A DNA stretch of 64,000 bases from DASQHW01 sp038238245 (GCA_038238245.1 JBBRXX010000013.1:1-64000); one strand, 5' to 3'. Positions 17,851 to 26,716 are shown, numbered from the stretch's first letter. The notes: generated from the sequence alone by a model not told the origin. Translations and numbers: made by a program.

Positions 17851-18241
17851 TCCGCCGCCGCAACGCCTCGGCCAGACCCGCCGGGTCGGCGACCGTCACG
17901 GTGAGCCCCGGGTGCCGCACGACACCGAATGGGTCGAGCGCGGGCACCGGGTCGTGGAACAGCACGCACACACCGCCGGCCGTCGTCGTGCCGAACGTGA
18001 CGCCCCGGTCCGCGAGCGACACGCGCGGGCCGATCGCTTTGAACCATTGGTACGGCCCGGTCACGCACACCTCGCGCACGTTCTCCAACGGTGTGAGGAC
18101 CCGCCACGGACCGAAACGCGCGAGCAGGCGATCGTGCGCGGTGAGCACCACGAGCGCGGTGCGGGGCGTCACGCCCATGCCGAACAGAAAGGGCAGAAAC
18201 CGCGAGTCGAACGCGAAGTCGAAGCGCTCGCGCTCGCTCAT
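17843..18241 (-). CDS. Conserved-looking hypothetical protein (132 aa)
   Basis: A 132-residue soluble protein starting MSERERFDFAFDSRFLPFLFG. The middle (REVCVTGPYQWFKAIGPRVS; GVTFGTTTAGGVCVLFHDPV) reads as a compact beta-rich domain of the kind seen in small actinobacterial proteins of unknown function that bind PH-like folds. The start overlaps the stop of the upstream gene (ATGA at 18238-18241), which supports both reading frames. No function is assigned. Confidence 0.62.
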   Translation of the reverse strand: MSERERFDFAFDSRFLPFLFGMGVTPRTALVVLTAHDRLLARFGPWRVLTPLENVREVCVTGPYQWFKAIGPRVSLADRGVTFGTTTAGGVCVLFHDPVPALDPFGVVRHPGLTVTVADPAGLAEALRRRTT

Positions 18242-18666
18242 TGCACGCGGCCCGCGACGCTGCGCGCACGAGCCAAGGTGGCGGCCGCGCCTTCCGGGAC
18301 GGATTGCGCGACAAGCGTTGTCGAACAATTGAGGGAATCCTGTTCCGCAATGGTCCGGGTTGCGTCGGGAATCAGTCCGTTGCGTGTAAAAGTCGCCAGT
18401 GTCACGCCGAGCCACCGATCGTCACGGTCGGCGGCGATTGCCTGACCCGTCACCATCACGTCCACCGAAGGCACATCGACCACCTTTCTATACGCGCCGT
18501 AAAGCCCCGGCCGCTCCGCGTCACGACCATGTCGGCCCCAGCCCACGTCCCGTGCGCGAAGCGCGCTGATCGTGCCGGCACAGAGACGCAGCCGGGCACG
18601 CTCGTCCACATCCTCCTCGCACCGATCGCAAGCGACTTCTCGGACTCGAGATCGCACATCGGACAT
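18238..18666 (-). CDS. Hypothetical protein (142 aa)
   Basis: A 142-residue frame beginning MSDVRSRVREVACDRCEEDVDE, with four Cys in its first half (ACDRC, RLRLCAG) that could bind metal. Later text (VVDVPSVDVMVTGQAIAADR) is beta-strand-like. It is coupled to the next gene by an ATGA overlap, the main support for it being real. A longer frame reaches 18900 but is Arg/Ser-rich. No family is recognised. Confidence 0.42.
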   Translation of the reverse strand: MSDVRSRVREVACDRCEEDVDERARLRLCAGTISALRARDVGWGRHGRDAERPGLYGAYRKVVDVPSVDVMVTGQAIAADRDDRWLGVTLATFTRNGLIPDATRTIAEQDSLNCSTTLVAQSVPEGAAATLARARSVAGRVQ

Positions 18667-19231
18667 CCTCGTTACCGCGACCTGGTCGTCTTCGACCGAC
18701 ACGCGAGCGTAAGCCGCCGCTGTGGGGCGCGCGACCGTGGACTCGTTCGCGCGTCTGCGCGGTAACACGGTGACGAAGCGCAACCACGAGTCGACGAACG
18801 GCGATCGACCCCTTCCGCCGTTTCGAGACGCGAGGTCACGTGTGTTCGCGGCACCACGCTCAGAATCCGATCGCGATGGGGAACGCGCATTCCACGACAT
18901 CTCGCCACCCGTCGAGGGCGCCTTTCGGGAGGCGAATCAGGGTCCGCGTCTCGCGGTCACAGTACGAGAACGGTCGGGAGTTCGCGAGGTCAGCAGCGCG
19001 GTCGCGGCCGTCGTTTCCAACCGGCCCGCGTCGTGGTCGATGCGTAAGTAGCGGATCAGCCACGCGAGGTGAAATCCCTCGCCCGGTCAGGATGCGCCGA
19101 CAGTCGACCGCGGCCTTGGCAGGCGCTTCGACCTGCCGGTCGGCCCTTCCCACGGCGGCAAGTCTCGCGCTTCGCACCGGGAGCCGACGTGAATTCTTCC
19201 AGGCGGCACGATCCGGCTCCGATAAGGCCAG
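18667..19231. other. Gene-poor stretch before the sigma factor gene
   Basis: This 565-bp stretch holds no gene I can support. On the minus strand, 18860-18990 reads as a protein-like tail (YCDRETRTLIRLPKGALDGW and on to a stop), but no start or motif accompanies it, so it may be a gene remnant. The promoter of the sigma factor gene at 19232 should lie in the last 100 bp; I could not identify it. Confidence 0.4.
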
Positions 19232-19789
19232 GTGACCACATCGCGGGGCAGCCTCGACGGCGCGCTCGAGCAGGCGCGGGCCGGAAGCGAACGAGGCTTC
19301 GACGAGCTCTTCCGCGCGACGGGGGCTGCGGTTGCCGGCTATCTACGGGCGCGCGGAGTGCACGATCCCGAGGGTGTGGCAAACGACGTATTCGTGCGTG
19401 CGTTCCGGACGCTGCACACCTTCCAGGGTGATGGCGAGCGCTTCCGGTCCTGGCTCTTCACAATCGCGCACAACGCCGGAATCGATGACGCTCGTCGCCG
19501 TCGGCGCCGCGTCGTCGAGGCCTCACTCGCCGCCGTGGCCGATCCCGTCGGCGGTGACGTCGAGGACGACGTCGTTGCCCACCTTGCGCACGAACGCGTG
19601 CACGCCCTCCTGGCCCTCCTCTCGCCCGACCAGCGCGACGTGCTGTTGCTGCGCGTCGTCGCCGACCTCTCGGTCGAGGAGACGGCTGCCGTGGTCGGGA
19701 AGGGCTACGAGGCGGTGAAGGCGCTCCAGCGAAGGGGTCTGGCGACCCTACGCCGGCTCCTTTCCTCCGAGGAGGGCGTACCGCGGTGA
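19232..19789 (+). CDS. ECF-type RNA polymerase sigma factor
   Basis: A 185-residue sigma-70 family protein of the extracytoplasmic-function group. Region 2 spans about residues 25-95 (DELFRATGAAVAGYLRARG; EGVANDVFVRAFRTLHTFQG; FRSWLFTIAHNAGIDDARRR) and region 4 about 125-180 (LLALLSPDQRDVLLLRVVAD; VEETAAVVGKGYEAVKALQRR). No extra C-terminal domain is present. The GTG start is preceded by AAGG. Its stop overlaps the next gene's GTG, so the two are translationally coupled and the neighbour is the likely regulator. Confidence 0.93.
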   Translation: MTTSRGSLDGALEQARAGSERGFDELFRATGAAVAGYLRARGVHDPEGVANDVFVRAFRTLHTFQGDGERFRSWLFTIAHNAGIDDARRRRRRVVEASLAAVADPVGGDVEDDVVAHLAHERVHALLALLSPDQRDVLLLRVVADLSVEETAAVVGKGYEAVKALQRRGLATLRRLLSSEEGVPR

Positions 19790-20604
19790 GCCCGGACGAC
19801 GTTCACGGTAATGAGATGGACGCGCACCACGACTTCGACGACGCCGCCACCGACGCCCTCCTCGCGGGCAACGGTGCGGACGTCGACCCCCGGCTCGCCG
19901 AGACGATCCGGGACATGCGGGCTGCGTACGTCTCGACCCCACCGGCAGTCGACGCCGCGCTGGCGGCGTTCATCGGGACCTCCGAGCCGGTCGTCACGCT
20001 CTCTGCCCGGAGGTTCGAACGGATGCGTTCTTCGATCATCGCCAAGATCGGCGCCGCGACCGCGGCGGTCGTCGCCGCGACCGGCGGCCTCGCGGTCGCC
20101 GGCGCGCTCCCCGCACCCGTGCAAGACGCGGTGTCGCACATCGGTGTCGGCAAATCCGCGCATGATTCGCACGACAAGCACGTCAAGAAGAACAAGCCGC
20201 ACGACGACGAGCGCACGAAGAACACCACAGTCAACGGCTCGTCCACGAGCGTCCCGGGTGCCGTGACGTCGACAACGGTGCACAAGGACAATCACGGCGG
20301 CGACGTGTCGAATGTCGCGCACGATCCCGATCTCGAGGGCTGTGCGCACGGCCGCGCGGTCGCCGACATTGCGTCGGGCGGGAAGTCACAGAACAAGGCC
20401 TGCCCGACGACTGGGACAACGGTCCCCGGGGACAACGGGCAGGCGGGCGACGACGACGGTGACGGCAACGAGAGCACGCCGCCGACCAGCGCGGGTCACG
20501 GCAGCAATGGCCAGGGCAATGGCGCCGACAACGGCCAGGGCAACTCGGGCGTCGAGCACGGCAAGGCGCAGAGCGTTCACCCCGGCGGCGGGAACGACGA
20601 TTGA
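19786..20604 (+). CDS. Single-pass membrane protein coupled to the ECF sigma factor
   Basis: A 272-residue protein with a GTG start overlapping the sigma stop. Residues 1-80 are acidic and probably cytoplasmic (DAATDALLAGNGADVDPRLA), followed by one membrane segment (about 86-108, KIGAATAAVVAATGGLAVAG) and a long His/Lys/Asp-, then Gly/Asn/Gln-rich extracellular tail (GHGSNGQGNGADNGQGN). Position and topology fit an anti-sigma factor, but I see no ZAS zinc motif. The tail might sense metals or cell-wall state; this is inference. Confidence 0.75.
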   Translation: MSPDDVHGNEMDAHHDFDDAATDALLAGNGADVDPRLAETIRDMRAAYVSTPPAVDAALAAFIGTSEPVVTLSARRFERMRSSIIAKIGAATAAVVAATGGLAVAGALPAPVQDAVSHIGVGKSAHDSHDKHVKKNKPHDDERTKNTTVNGSSTSVPGAVTSTTVHKDNHGGDVSNVAHDPDLEGCAHGRAVADIASGGKSQNKACPTTGTTVPGDNGQAGDDDGDGNESTPPTSAGHGSNGQGNGADNGQGNSGVEHGKAQSVHPGGGNDD

Positions 20605-20628
20605 CTTACCCGTTGCTCGATCGTCGTA

Positions 20629-20657
20629 CCGGCCCGCACCATGACGGTGCGGGCCGG
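20629..20657 (+). terminator. 12-bp hairpin terminator
   Basis: Arms 20629-20640 and 20646-20657 pair perfectly over 12 GC-rich bp around a 5-base loop. It lies 25 bp after the stop of the membrane protein and 35 bp before the CoxL-type gene. There is no T-tract. Confidence 0.6.
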
Positions 20658-20691
20658 CGTCGCGATGGCGCGAGGTCGCTAGGGTCGGGCG

Positions 20692-23049
20692 ATGCCCGGC
20701 TCCATCCTCGGCACCGCCGTGAGACGCGTCGAAGATCCCGACCTGCTCGTCGGTGACGCGCAGTTCGTCGACGACCTGCCGATCGACGGTGCGCTACATC
20801 TCGTGTTCGTGCGCTCGACGTACGCGCACGCCCGCCTCCTTTCGATCGACGCCGACGACGCCCGGGCGATGCCCGGTGTCGCCGCCGTGTACACGGCCGC
20901 CGACCTGGAGCTCCCGCCCTACGCGGGCCTGATGACGCTCAACGACGCGTGCAAGCGGCCGCCGCTCGCCGACGGCAAGGTGCGCTTCGTGGGCGACTGC
21001 ATCGCGGCCGTGCTGGCCGAGACCCGCACCGCGGCCGTCGACGCCGCCGAAACGGTGATCGTGCACTACGACCCGCTGCCGGCCGTCGTCGATCCCGAAG
21101 CTGCGCTCGCGCCGGACGCGCCGCTGCAATTCGAGGAGCTCGGCACGAACCTGGCGGCGGCGATCCAACCCCGTTCGGACGAGGACGTGCTCGCCGACGC
21201 CGACGTCGTGGCCCGGGCGCGCATCGAGAACCAGCGCATCGCGGTGATGCCGATGGAGGGCAGCGCGATCGCGGTGCTGCCGGGCGACGACGGCGACGGA
21301 CACGAGCTCACCGTGTACGTGTCCACTCAGATGCCGCACGGCTTCGCCAGCCGGATCGCGCCGATGTTCGGCCTCGAACCGGCGCGCGTGCGGGTGGTCG
21401 CGCCCCACGTCGGCGGGGCGTTCGGCGGCAAGCCCGGGCTCGCGGCTGAGCACTGCGTGGCCGTTGCCGCGGCGCGCCGGTTGCAACAGCCGGTGAAGTG
21501 GATCGAGACCCGCTCCGAGAACCTGATCGGGATGCCGCACGGGCGCGGCCAGGTGCAATACGTCGAGCTCGGGTGCAAGCGCGACGGGACGATCGTCGGC
21601 ATGCGGGTGCGCATCGTCGGCGACGCCGGGGCGTACGCGGGTTTCGGCGGCGCGCTCGCGATGGGGCCGACCCGGGTGATGGCCCAGGGCGTCTACCGCA
21701 TCCCCAAGATCTCCTACGAGTGCGCGATCGCGTTGACGAACACGACGCCGATGGGTGCGTTCCGGGGCGCGGGCCGTCCCGAGGCAGCGGCGATGCTCGA
21801 GCGGGTGATGGACATCGCCGCGGCCCGGCTCGCAATCGACCCGATCGAGATGCGACGCCGCAACTTCCTGCAACCCGACGAGTTCCCGTTCACCACCGTC
21901 ATGCGCGCGCACTACGACAGCGGTGACTACGACGGCGCGCTGACCGAGGCGCTGCGCGTCGCCGGATACGACGACCTGCGACGCGAACAGCGGGCGCGCC
22001 GGGTGCGGGGCGACCGCCGCCTGCTGGGCATCGGTGTCAGCGCGTACGTCGAGATCACGGCCGGCGGGGGAGGCGGGGAGTACGCGTCGGTGACCGTCAA
22101 CGACGACGGCACCGCGACCATCCACGTCGGCACCTCCGCGCACGGGCAGGGCCATGCGACGTCGTTCGGGATGATCGTCGCCGACCGGTTGCACATCCCG
22201 CTGGAGGACGTGCGCTTCGTGCAGTCCGACACCGCGGTCGTTCCGGAGGGCGGTGGGACCGGTGGGTCGCGTTCCTTGCAGCTCGGCGGCACGGCCGTCC
22301 TGCACGCGGCCGAAGGGGTGCTCGCGCGCGCCCGGGATGTTGCCGCGACGATGCTCGAAGCGAACCCCGACGACATCGTCGTGACTGACGACGGCCGGAT
22401 CGGCGTCGCCGGCGTCCCGGCGCGCGCGTTGAGCTGGGCCGAGCTCGCGGGTGATCAGGCGTTGCACGCGGTCTCGAACTTCGCCCAGGACGGTGCGACG
22501 TTCCCGTTCGGGGCACACGTCGCGGTCGTCGAGGTCGATCTCGACACGGGGATGGTCACGCCGGTGCGCCATGTCGCGGTCGACGACTGTGGCCGCATTC
22601 TCAACCCGATGATCGTCGCCGGCCAGCAGCACGGCGGGATCGCTCAGGGCATCGCGCAGGCGCTGTGGGAGCAGTACGTCTACGACGAGGACGGCAATCC
22701 GCTCACGTCGACACTGACCGACTACGAGATGCCGAGCGCGGCCGAGCTGCCGAGCTTCGAAGCGTCGAACACCGAGACGCCGTCACCGCGCAACGACCTC
22801 GGCGCCAAGGGAATCGGCGAGTCGGGGACGATCGGTTCGACGCCCGCGGTGCAGAGCGCGGTGGTCGATGCGCTGAGCCATCTCGGCGTCCGTCACCTGG
22901 ACATCCCGTGCACGCCGGAGCGAGTGTGGAACGCCGTGCGCAACGCGGAGGCCGGGCGCATCGACGACCCGTGGCGCGAACCGCCGCCGATCTTCGCGGG
23001 CTTGCAGGCGCCGGAAGCACGCGCCGACGCCGACGCCATCGACATCTGA
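20692..23049 (+). CDS. Xanthine dehydrogenase/CO dehydrogenase family molybdopterin-binding subunit (CoxL-like)
   Basis: A 785-residue large subunit of the molybdenum hydroxylase family. The N-terminal aldehyde oxidase hammerhead domain (RVEDPDLLVGDAQFVDDL) spans about 1-125, and the Moco-binding domain about 140-760 with PHVGGAFGGKPG, MGAFRGAGRPEA and the catalytic Glu in KGIGESGTIG. The loop reads AFRGAGR, not the AYRCSFR of true form I CO dehydrogenase, so it belongs to the form II or related group with unknown substrate. The FeS and FAD subunits normally found beside it are absent from the window, so partners must be encoded elsewhere. Confidence 0.9.
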   Translation: MPGSILGTAVRRVEDPDLLVGDAQFVDDLPIDGALHLVFVRSTYAHARLLSIDADDARAMPGVAAVYTAADLELPPYAGLMTLNDACKRPPLADGKVRFVGDCIAAVLAETRTAAVDAAETVIVHYDPLPAVVDPEAALAPDAPLQFEELGTNLAAAIQPRSDEDVLADADVVARARIENQRIAVMPMEGSAIAVLPGDDGDGHELTVYVSTQMPHGFASRIAPMFGLEPARVRVVAPHVGGAFGGKPGLAAEHCVAVAAARRLQQPVKWIETRSENLIGMPHGRGQVQYVELGCKRDGTIVGMRVRIVGDAGAYAGFGGALAMGPTRVMAQGVYRIPKISYECAIALTNTTPMGAFRGAGRPEAAAMLERVMDIAAARLAIDPIEMRRRNFLQPDEFPFTTVMRAHYDSGDYDGALTEALRVAGYDDLRREQRARRVRGDRRLLGIGVSAYVEITAGGGGGEYASVTVNDDGTATIHVGTSAHGQGHATSFGMIVADRLHIPLEDVRFVQSDTAVVPEGGGTGGSRSLQLGGTAVLHAAEGVLARARDVAATMLEANPDDIVVTDDGRIGVAGVPARALSWAELAGDQALHAVSNFAQDGATFPFGAHVAVVEVDLDTGMVTPVRHVAVDDCGRILNPMIVAGQQHGGIAQGIAQALWEQYVYDEDGNPLTSTLTDYEMPSAAELPSFEASNTETPSPRNDLGAKGIGESGTIGSTPAVQSAVVDALSHLGVRHLDIPCTPERVWNAVRNAEAGRIDDPWREPPPIFAGLQAPEARADADAIDI

Positions 23050-23067
23050 GCGCGGCGGGCGGCGCGG

Positions 23068-23110
23068 GTTTGCAACAGAAACGCCCGGCGCGGGCGCCTC
23101 CGTTGCAAAC
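23068..23110. terminator. Two-tier palindrome between convergent genes
   Basis: An outer 9-bp stem (GTTTGCAAC at 23068-23076 with GTTGCAAAC at 23102-23110) encloses an inner stem CGCCC/GGGCG (23082-23086 with 23092-23096). It lies between the CoxL-like stop and the convergent lipoprotein stop at 23114, and so probably serves both genes. Confidence 0.6.
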
Positions 23111-23113
23111 TGG

Positions 23114-23719
23114 TTAGCGAAGGGCGTTTGCGAGCTCGCGGGCTGATTGCTCGTCGAGGTTTCCGGAGATCCGCACGTCGGGTGTGGTGATCTGTTCCTG
23201 GATGACCGGCGCCGACCAGACGACGTGGCGGACGATGATCGCGACGTTCTTACCGACCATCGGGCGGCCGATCTTCTGCACGAAGTCGTCGTTCCCGAAG
23301 TGGACGCTCACGTCCCAGCCTCCCATCGGATCCTTGGCCGCGACCGACTCGGTGATGTTCCGGGGGGCAAGCAGGGTCGGTCCGATCGCGTAGCAAACAG
23401 CCTTGTCGCGGTCGGGCAAGATCACTTGCGGCGCGGCGAGCGTGTCCTTGTTGCCCGGGGTGACGAGCTTGCCGCCGTTGCACGACGTTGCCTCAGGGGT
23501 GGAGGACGGCGTGCGCGTCGGCATCGTGAGCGCGGTCGCGTCCTCGTACGGCAGCGTGGCGACGACCTCCCGGAAGACCAGGACGTCCGAGGCGGCGCGG
23601 GCGGGAGGCGTCGTCGTCGTGGTGCTCGTGGTGCTGCTCGCAGGTGGCGGTGCCGTCTTCTTGCTCGACGAGCTGCACGCGGTCGCGAGGACGACGATGC
23701 AGACCATCCCGACTCGCAT
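23114..23719 (-). CDS. Lipoprotein with a SecD P1-head-like domain
   Basis: A 201-residue lipoprotein with lipobox at Cys15 (LATACSSS) and a Thr-rich linker. The rest resembles the periplasmic P1 head region of SecD: CYAIGPTLLAPRNITES, then WDVSVHFGNDDFVQKIG, NVAIIVRHVVWSAPVIQEQI and SGNLDEQSARELANALR, which parallel the IVLDGKVISAPVI and GNFT..EA..LA parts of SecD. There are no membrane helices of a real SecD, so it is a stand-alone head module on a lipid anchor. It could bind emerging secreted proteins; that role is inference. Start ATG 23719 opens the signal peptide. Confidence 0.72.
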   Translation of the reverse strand: MRVGMVCIVVLATACSSSSKKTAPPPASSTTSTTTTTPPARAASDVLVFREVVATLPYEDATALTMPTRTPSSTPEATSCNGGKLVTPGNKDTLAAPQVILPDRDKAVCYAIGPTLLAPRNITESVAAKDPMGGWDVSVHFGNDDFVQKIGRPMVGKNVAIIVRHVVWSAPVIQEQITTPDVRISGNLDEQSARELANALR

Positions 23720-23769
23720 CGGCCCCGCAGCCACGAGCGGAGTGTAGGTCTTCGTGCCTACCCTGCGGC

Positions 23770-24300
23770 ATGCGTTGGAAGGACTTCGACCAGGACGCGC
23801 CGAGCCTTGCCGCGGTCGGGCTTCGGTGTCTCGGCGCACCCGGCGTCGTGCTGGTCGCGACGATACGGACCGATGGCGCGCCGCGCGTCAGCCCGGTTGA
23901 GCCGCTCTTCTGGAACGGAGAGCTCTGGCTGTCAATGGGTTGGGGGTCGCGCAAGGCACGCGACCTGCAGCGCGATCCGCGCGTCCTCGTGCACAACGTG
24001 GTGAGGGACAGAGAGGGAACCGACGGCGAGTACAAGCTGCGCGGCCGCGCGGTGGCGGAGATCGATGCGTCGGTGCACCGGGGCTACGCCGACGAGGTGA
24101 GGCGCCGGATCGGTTGGAGCCCGGAGCCCGGCCGCTTCCACCTTTTCCGCATCGACGTCGAAGACGTCACGTTCGTGCGATGGGACCCCGCAACCAACGA
24201 TCAGTTCGTTGCCCGCTGGCCGCAGCGCGAAGAGTTCGTGCGGCGTGGGACATCCGCGACGAGCCTTGGTGATCCCGAGCCGATCTCGGAATTCTTCTAA
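23770..24300 (+). CDS. Pyridoxamine 5'-phosphate oxidase (PPOX)-family flavin/F420-binding protein
   Basis: A 176-residue split-barrel protein. The opening VVLVATIRTDGAPRVSPVEP and the following ELWLSMGWGSRKARDLQRDP are the PPOX signatures for flavin or F420 phosphate binding. The C-terminus (FHLFRIDVEDVTFVRWD) completes the barrel. In Actinobacteria such proteins are often F420-dependent reductases. It is divergent from the SecD-like lipoprotein, with 50 bp between starts. Confidence 0.85.
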   Translation: MRWKDFDQDAPSLAAVGLRCLGAPGVVLVATIRTDGAPRVSPVEPLFWNGELWLSMGWGSRKARDLQRDPRVLVHNVVRDREGTDGEYKLRGRAVAEIDASVHRGYADEVRRRIGWSPEPGRFHLFRIDVEDVTFVRWDPATNDQFVARWPQREEFVRRGTSATSLGDPEPISEFF

Positions 24301-24304
24301 TTCG

Positions 24305-25330
24305 TCAGGCACCCGCGGGGACTGCGATCGGCACTCCGGTGAGTGCGGTGAATCGTGCGCACAGGGAAGGCGCAACCGGTAGCCAGACATCGGCGGTGCG
24401 GCGGAGACGGTTGCCTTCGGGCTGTCGTTGCCCGACGAGTGCGATCGTGAGCGTGCGCAGTGCATGGAGTGCCTCGTGCCACCGCAATGATGCGTCATCC
24501 AGTGAGCGACGCGTACGGTAGTGCGAGACGAACGAATTCGCGAGGCGGCGCGCGATCGGTTGCACCAGGCGCCGGACCGGCTGCTTCATCGGGTATGGAG
24601 CCGTGGCGAGCAGCGTGACGGTGCGCGCGACGTCGTACGCGGGATCGGCGAGCCGCGTGAGCTCCCAGTCGAGCACGGCGGTGATTCGCTCGCCGTCGAA
24701 GAGGAGGTTGAGCGGATGGAGGTCGCCGTGACACACGACCGCCGGCGCGAACTCCGGAACATGCGCGTGGAGCCACCGGATCCCGTGCGCGACGCCCGGT
24801 TCGTCGAGCCCCGCCGCGAGCGCAGCCACGTCGGCGAGGACGCCGATGCTGCCGAGGCGGTCCGCGGTCCACCCCGCGTGCGCGAGCTCGGCGGCGATCG
24901 GCGCGGTCGGCACATCGTGCAGGTCGGCCATCGTGGCGCCGAGTTGTCGCGGGAGCCGACGGAACACGGGGATCGCGGTCCGGAGCCCGAGCATCTTGTC
25001 GAACTCGAGCCCCGGCAGGAGTGGCGTCACGATGAACGGCGCACCCAGGCCGTTGCCCGGTCCGTGGAGCAGTACCGCCGGCGCGGGATAGCCCGCGCGC
25101 GCGACGCCGTCCTGCACGATTGCTTCGCGCGCGACGTCGTGGTCGTCGTGGGCGAGGCGCAGCACGAGCGGCGCCTCGAAGCCGGACGGCGCGCGTTCGA
25201 GACGAAACCGGAAGATCTCGTTCGAGAAGCCGCCGGCGAGCGGCACCGGTTCTTCCGCGTACGCGACCGCCGCGCCGAGTTCCTGGGCGAGCACGTCCAG
25301 CAGCCTCTGCGCCAACGTCGCGTCGGGCAC
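24305..25330 (-). CDS. Phosphotransferase of the aminoglycoside phosphotransferase fold
   Basis: A 341-residue small-molecule kinase. The catalytic loop is VCHGDLHPLNLLF (about residues 193-205), and the metal-binding TAVLDWELTRLADPAYD follows. The N-lobe glycine-rich strand is VPLAGGFSNEIFRF. The family includes antibiotic kinases and many kinases of alcohols in catabolism, so function is open. It ends 4 bp from the convergent PPOX stop, and the BBE-like gene upstream on the same strand ends 10 bp before its start, indicating one transcript. Confidence 0.85.
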   Translation of the reverse strand: MPDATLAQRLLDVLAQELGAAVAYAEEPVPLAGGFSNEIFRFRLERAPSGFEAPLVLRLAHDDHDVAREAIVQDGVARAGYPAPAVLLHGPGNGLGAPFIVTPLLPGLEFDKMLGLRTAIPVFRRLPRQLGATMADLHDVPTAPIAAELAHAGWTADRLGSIGVLADVAALAAGLDEPGVAHGIRWLHAHVPEFAPAVVCHGDLHPLNLLFDGERITAVLDWELTRLADPAYDVARTVTLLATAPYPMKQPVRRLVQPIARRLANSFVSHYRTRRSLDDASLRWHEALHALRTLTIALVGQRQPEGNRLRRTADVWLPVAPSLCARFTALTGVPIAVPAGA

Positions 25331-25339
25331 CGGCGGATG

Positions 25340-26716
25340 TCAGTTGCCGGCGGGCGTGATGTTCTGATTGCGGTGGAACAGGTTCTCGGGGTCGTACTCG
25401 GCCTTGATGGCGGCCAAGCGCGCGTAGTTCTTGTCGCCGTATGCAGCACGCACGCGGTCGGCGCCTTCGTCACCCATGAAGTTGAGGTAGGTGCCGCCGG
25501 TCGCGAACTGCCGCATGTCCGCGATCGAGTCGCGCGCCCACGCGATGTTGGCATCGTCGTCGGCGGCGGACTCCCATACCGCGAACGGGTGGAACACCCA
25601 TGCCGCGTCTCGCTGTGACATCGGAGTGTCGGCATCGGAGACCCGAGCCATCGCGCCGCCCCACGGGATCATCAGATTCTGCGCGAGCGGTGAGCGCATG
25701 GCGGAGCCCGCCTTCAAGAACACCGCGATCGCGTCGTCGCTGAGGTCGGCGAGATAGTCGGCGCTCCAGTAGTTCCGCATGCCGGGCGGGTCGTCGATCA
25801 TGCACTGGAAGTCGGCGTACTGCATCGGCCCCACGAGATCGACCTCGGGCGCGAGTGCGCGCAACGGAGCGAGGAGTGCTTCCCCTTCTGCGATCGGTCC
25901 GTTGAACAGGATCGCGAGTCCGCAGGCGGGCTGGCCCTGCAGGTGGGCGGGCACGAACTCCTCGGGCGGGCCCGTCAGGTTCACGAGTCCGCTGCCCAAG
26001 TTCTCGGGCGCGTCGTTCGCGACGCGGCGGTAGGCCTGTGCCACGTCGGGCCCGGCCGCAGCCGGCCACACCATCAATCCCGCGAGGACCTCAGGCCCCA
26101 CCGGGTGCATACGGAACTCGAAGCTCGTGGCGACGCCGAAGTTGCCGCCGCCGCCGTGCAACGCCCAGAACAATTCCGGATGCTTCTTCGAGCTCGCCGT
26201 GACGTGGTCGCCGTTCGCCAACACGAGGTCGACCGACAGCAGATTGTCGCACGCGAGACCGTGGGCGCGCTCGATCCATCCCGAGCCGCCGCCGAGTGTG
26301 AAACCGGCGACGCCGGTGGTCGAGACGCGCCCGCCCGTGGTCGCAAGCCCGTGCTCCTGCGCCGCCCGGTCGAACTCACCCCACGTGACGCCTGCACCGA
26401 CGCGCGCGCGGCGCTGCTTCGGATCGACGCTGATCTCCTTCATCGGCCGCACGTCGATGACGGCGCCGCCCTCGACGCTCGACATCCCCGCGACCGAGTG
26501 GCCGCCGGCGCGTACTGCGATCTCGAGGTCGCTGCTGCGTGCGAACGCGAGGGCGGCGCTGACGTCGTCGGGGGTCGCGCACTGGGCGATCACCGCCGGA
26601 CGCGTGGCGATCATCGCGTTGAACAGCGTGCGTGCGTCCTCGTACCCGGGGCTTTCGCGCGTGAGCGCCGTTCCCGAGAAGCGCTCGGCGAACTGGTCGA
26701 TTCCGGCCTGGCTCAT
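25340..26716 (-). CDS. FAD-linked oxidase of the berberine-bridge-enzyme-like family
   Basis: A 458-residue flavoenzyme. The PCMH-type FAD domain spans about 35-210 (AVRAGGHSVAG with His73, the usual 8-alpha-histidyl attachment; GGRVSTTGVAGFTLGGG). The second covalent anchor, a Cys in the GVAG region, is missing, so attachment should be through His only. The C-terminal BBE motif is NLFHRNQNI (about residue 445). Such enzymes oxidise sugars, alkaloids or polyketides with O2. No signal peptide is visible. A 14-bp palindrome lies 122 bp upstream of the start. Confidence 0.9.
   Translation of the reverse strand: MSQAGIDQFAERFSGTALTRESPGYEDARTLFNAMIATRPAVIAQCATPDDVSAALAFARSSDLEIAVRAGGHSVAGMSSVEGGAVIDVRPMKEISVDPKQRRARVGAGVTWGEFDRAAQEHGLATTGGRVSTTGVAGFTLGGGSGWIERAHGLACDNLLSVDLVLANGDHVTASSKKHPELFWALHGGGGNFGVATSFEFRMHPVGPEVLAGLMVWPAAAGPDVAQAYRRVANDAPENLGSGLVNLTGPPEEFVPAHLQGQPACGLAILFNGPIAEGEALLAPLRALAPEVDLVGPMQYADFQCMIDDPPGMRNYWSADYLADLSDDAIAVFLKAGSAMRSPLAQNLMIPWGGAMARVSDADTPMSQRDAAWVFHPFAVWESAADDDANIAWARDSIADMRQFATGGTYLNFMGDEGADRVRAAYGDKNYARLAAIKAEYDPENLFHRNQNITPAGN

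Noticed and set aside
18860..19177. A 105-codon minus-strand frame with a protein-like C-terminus
   Set aside because: Its N-terminal part is Arg-rich, there is no ribosome binding site and no family; kept only as a possible remnant in the gene-poor entry.
20794..22632. A 612-codon open frame antisense to the CoxL-like gene
   Set aside because: Arg/His/Asp-rich shadow without any domain; the sense strand is a full molybdoenzyme subunit.
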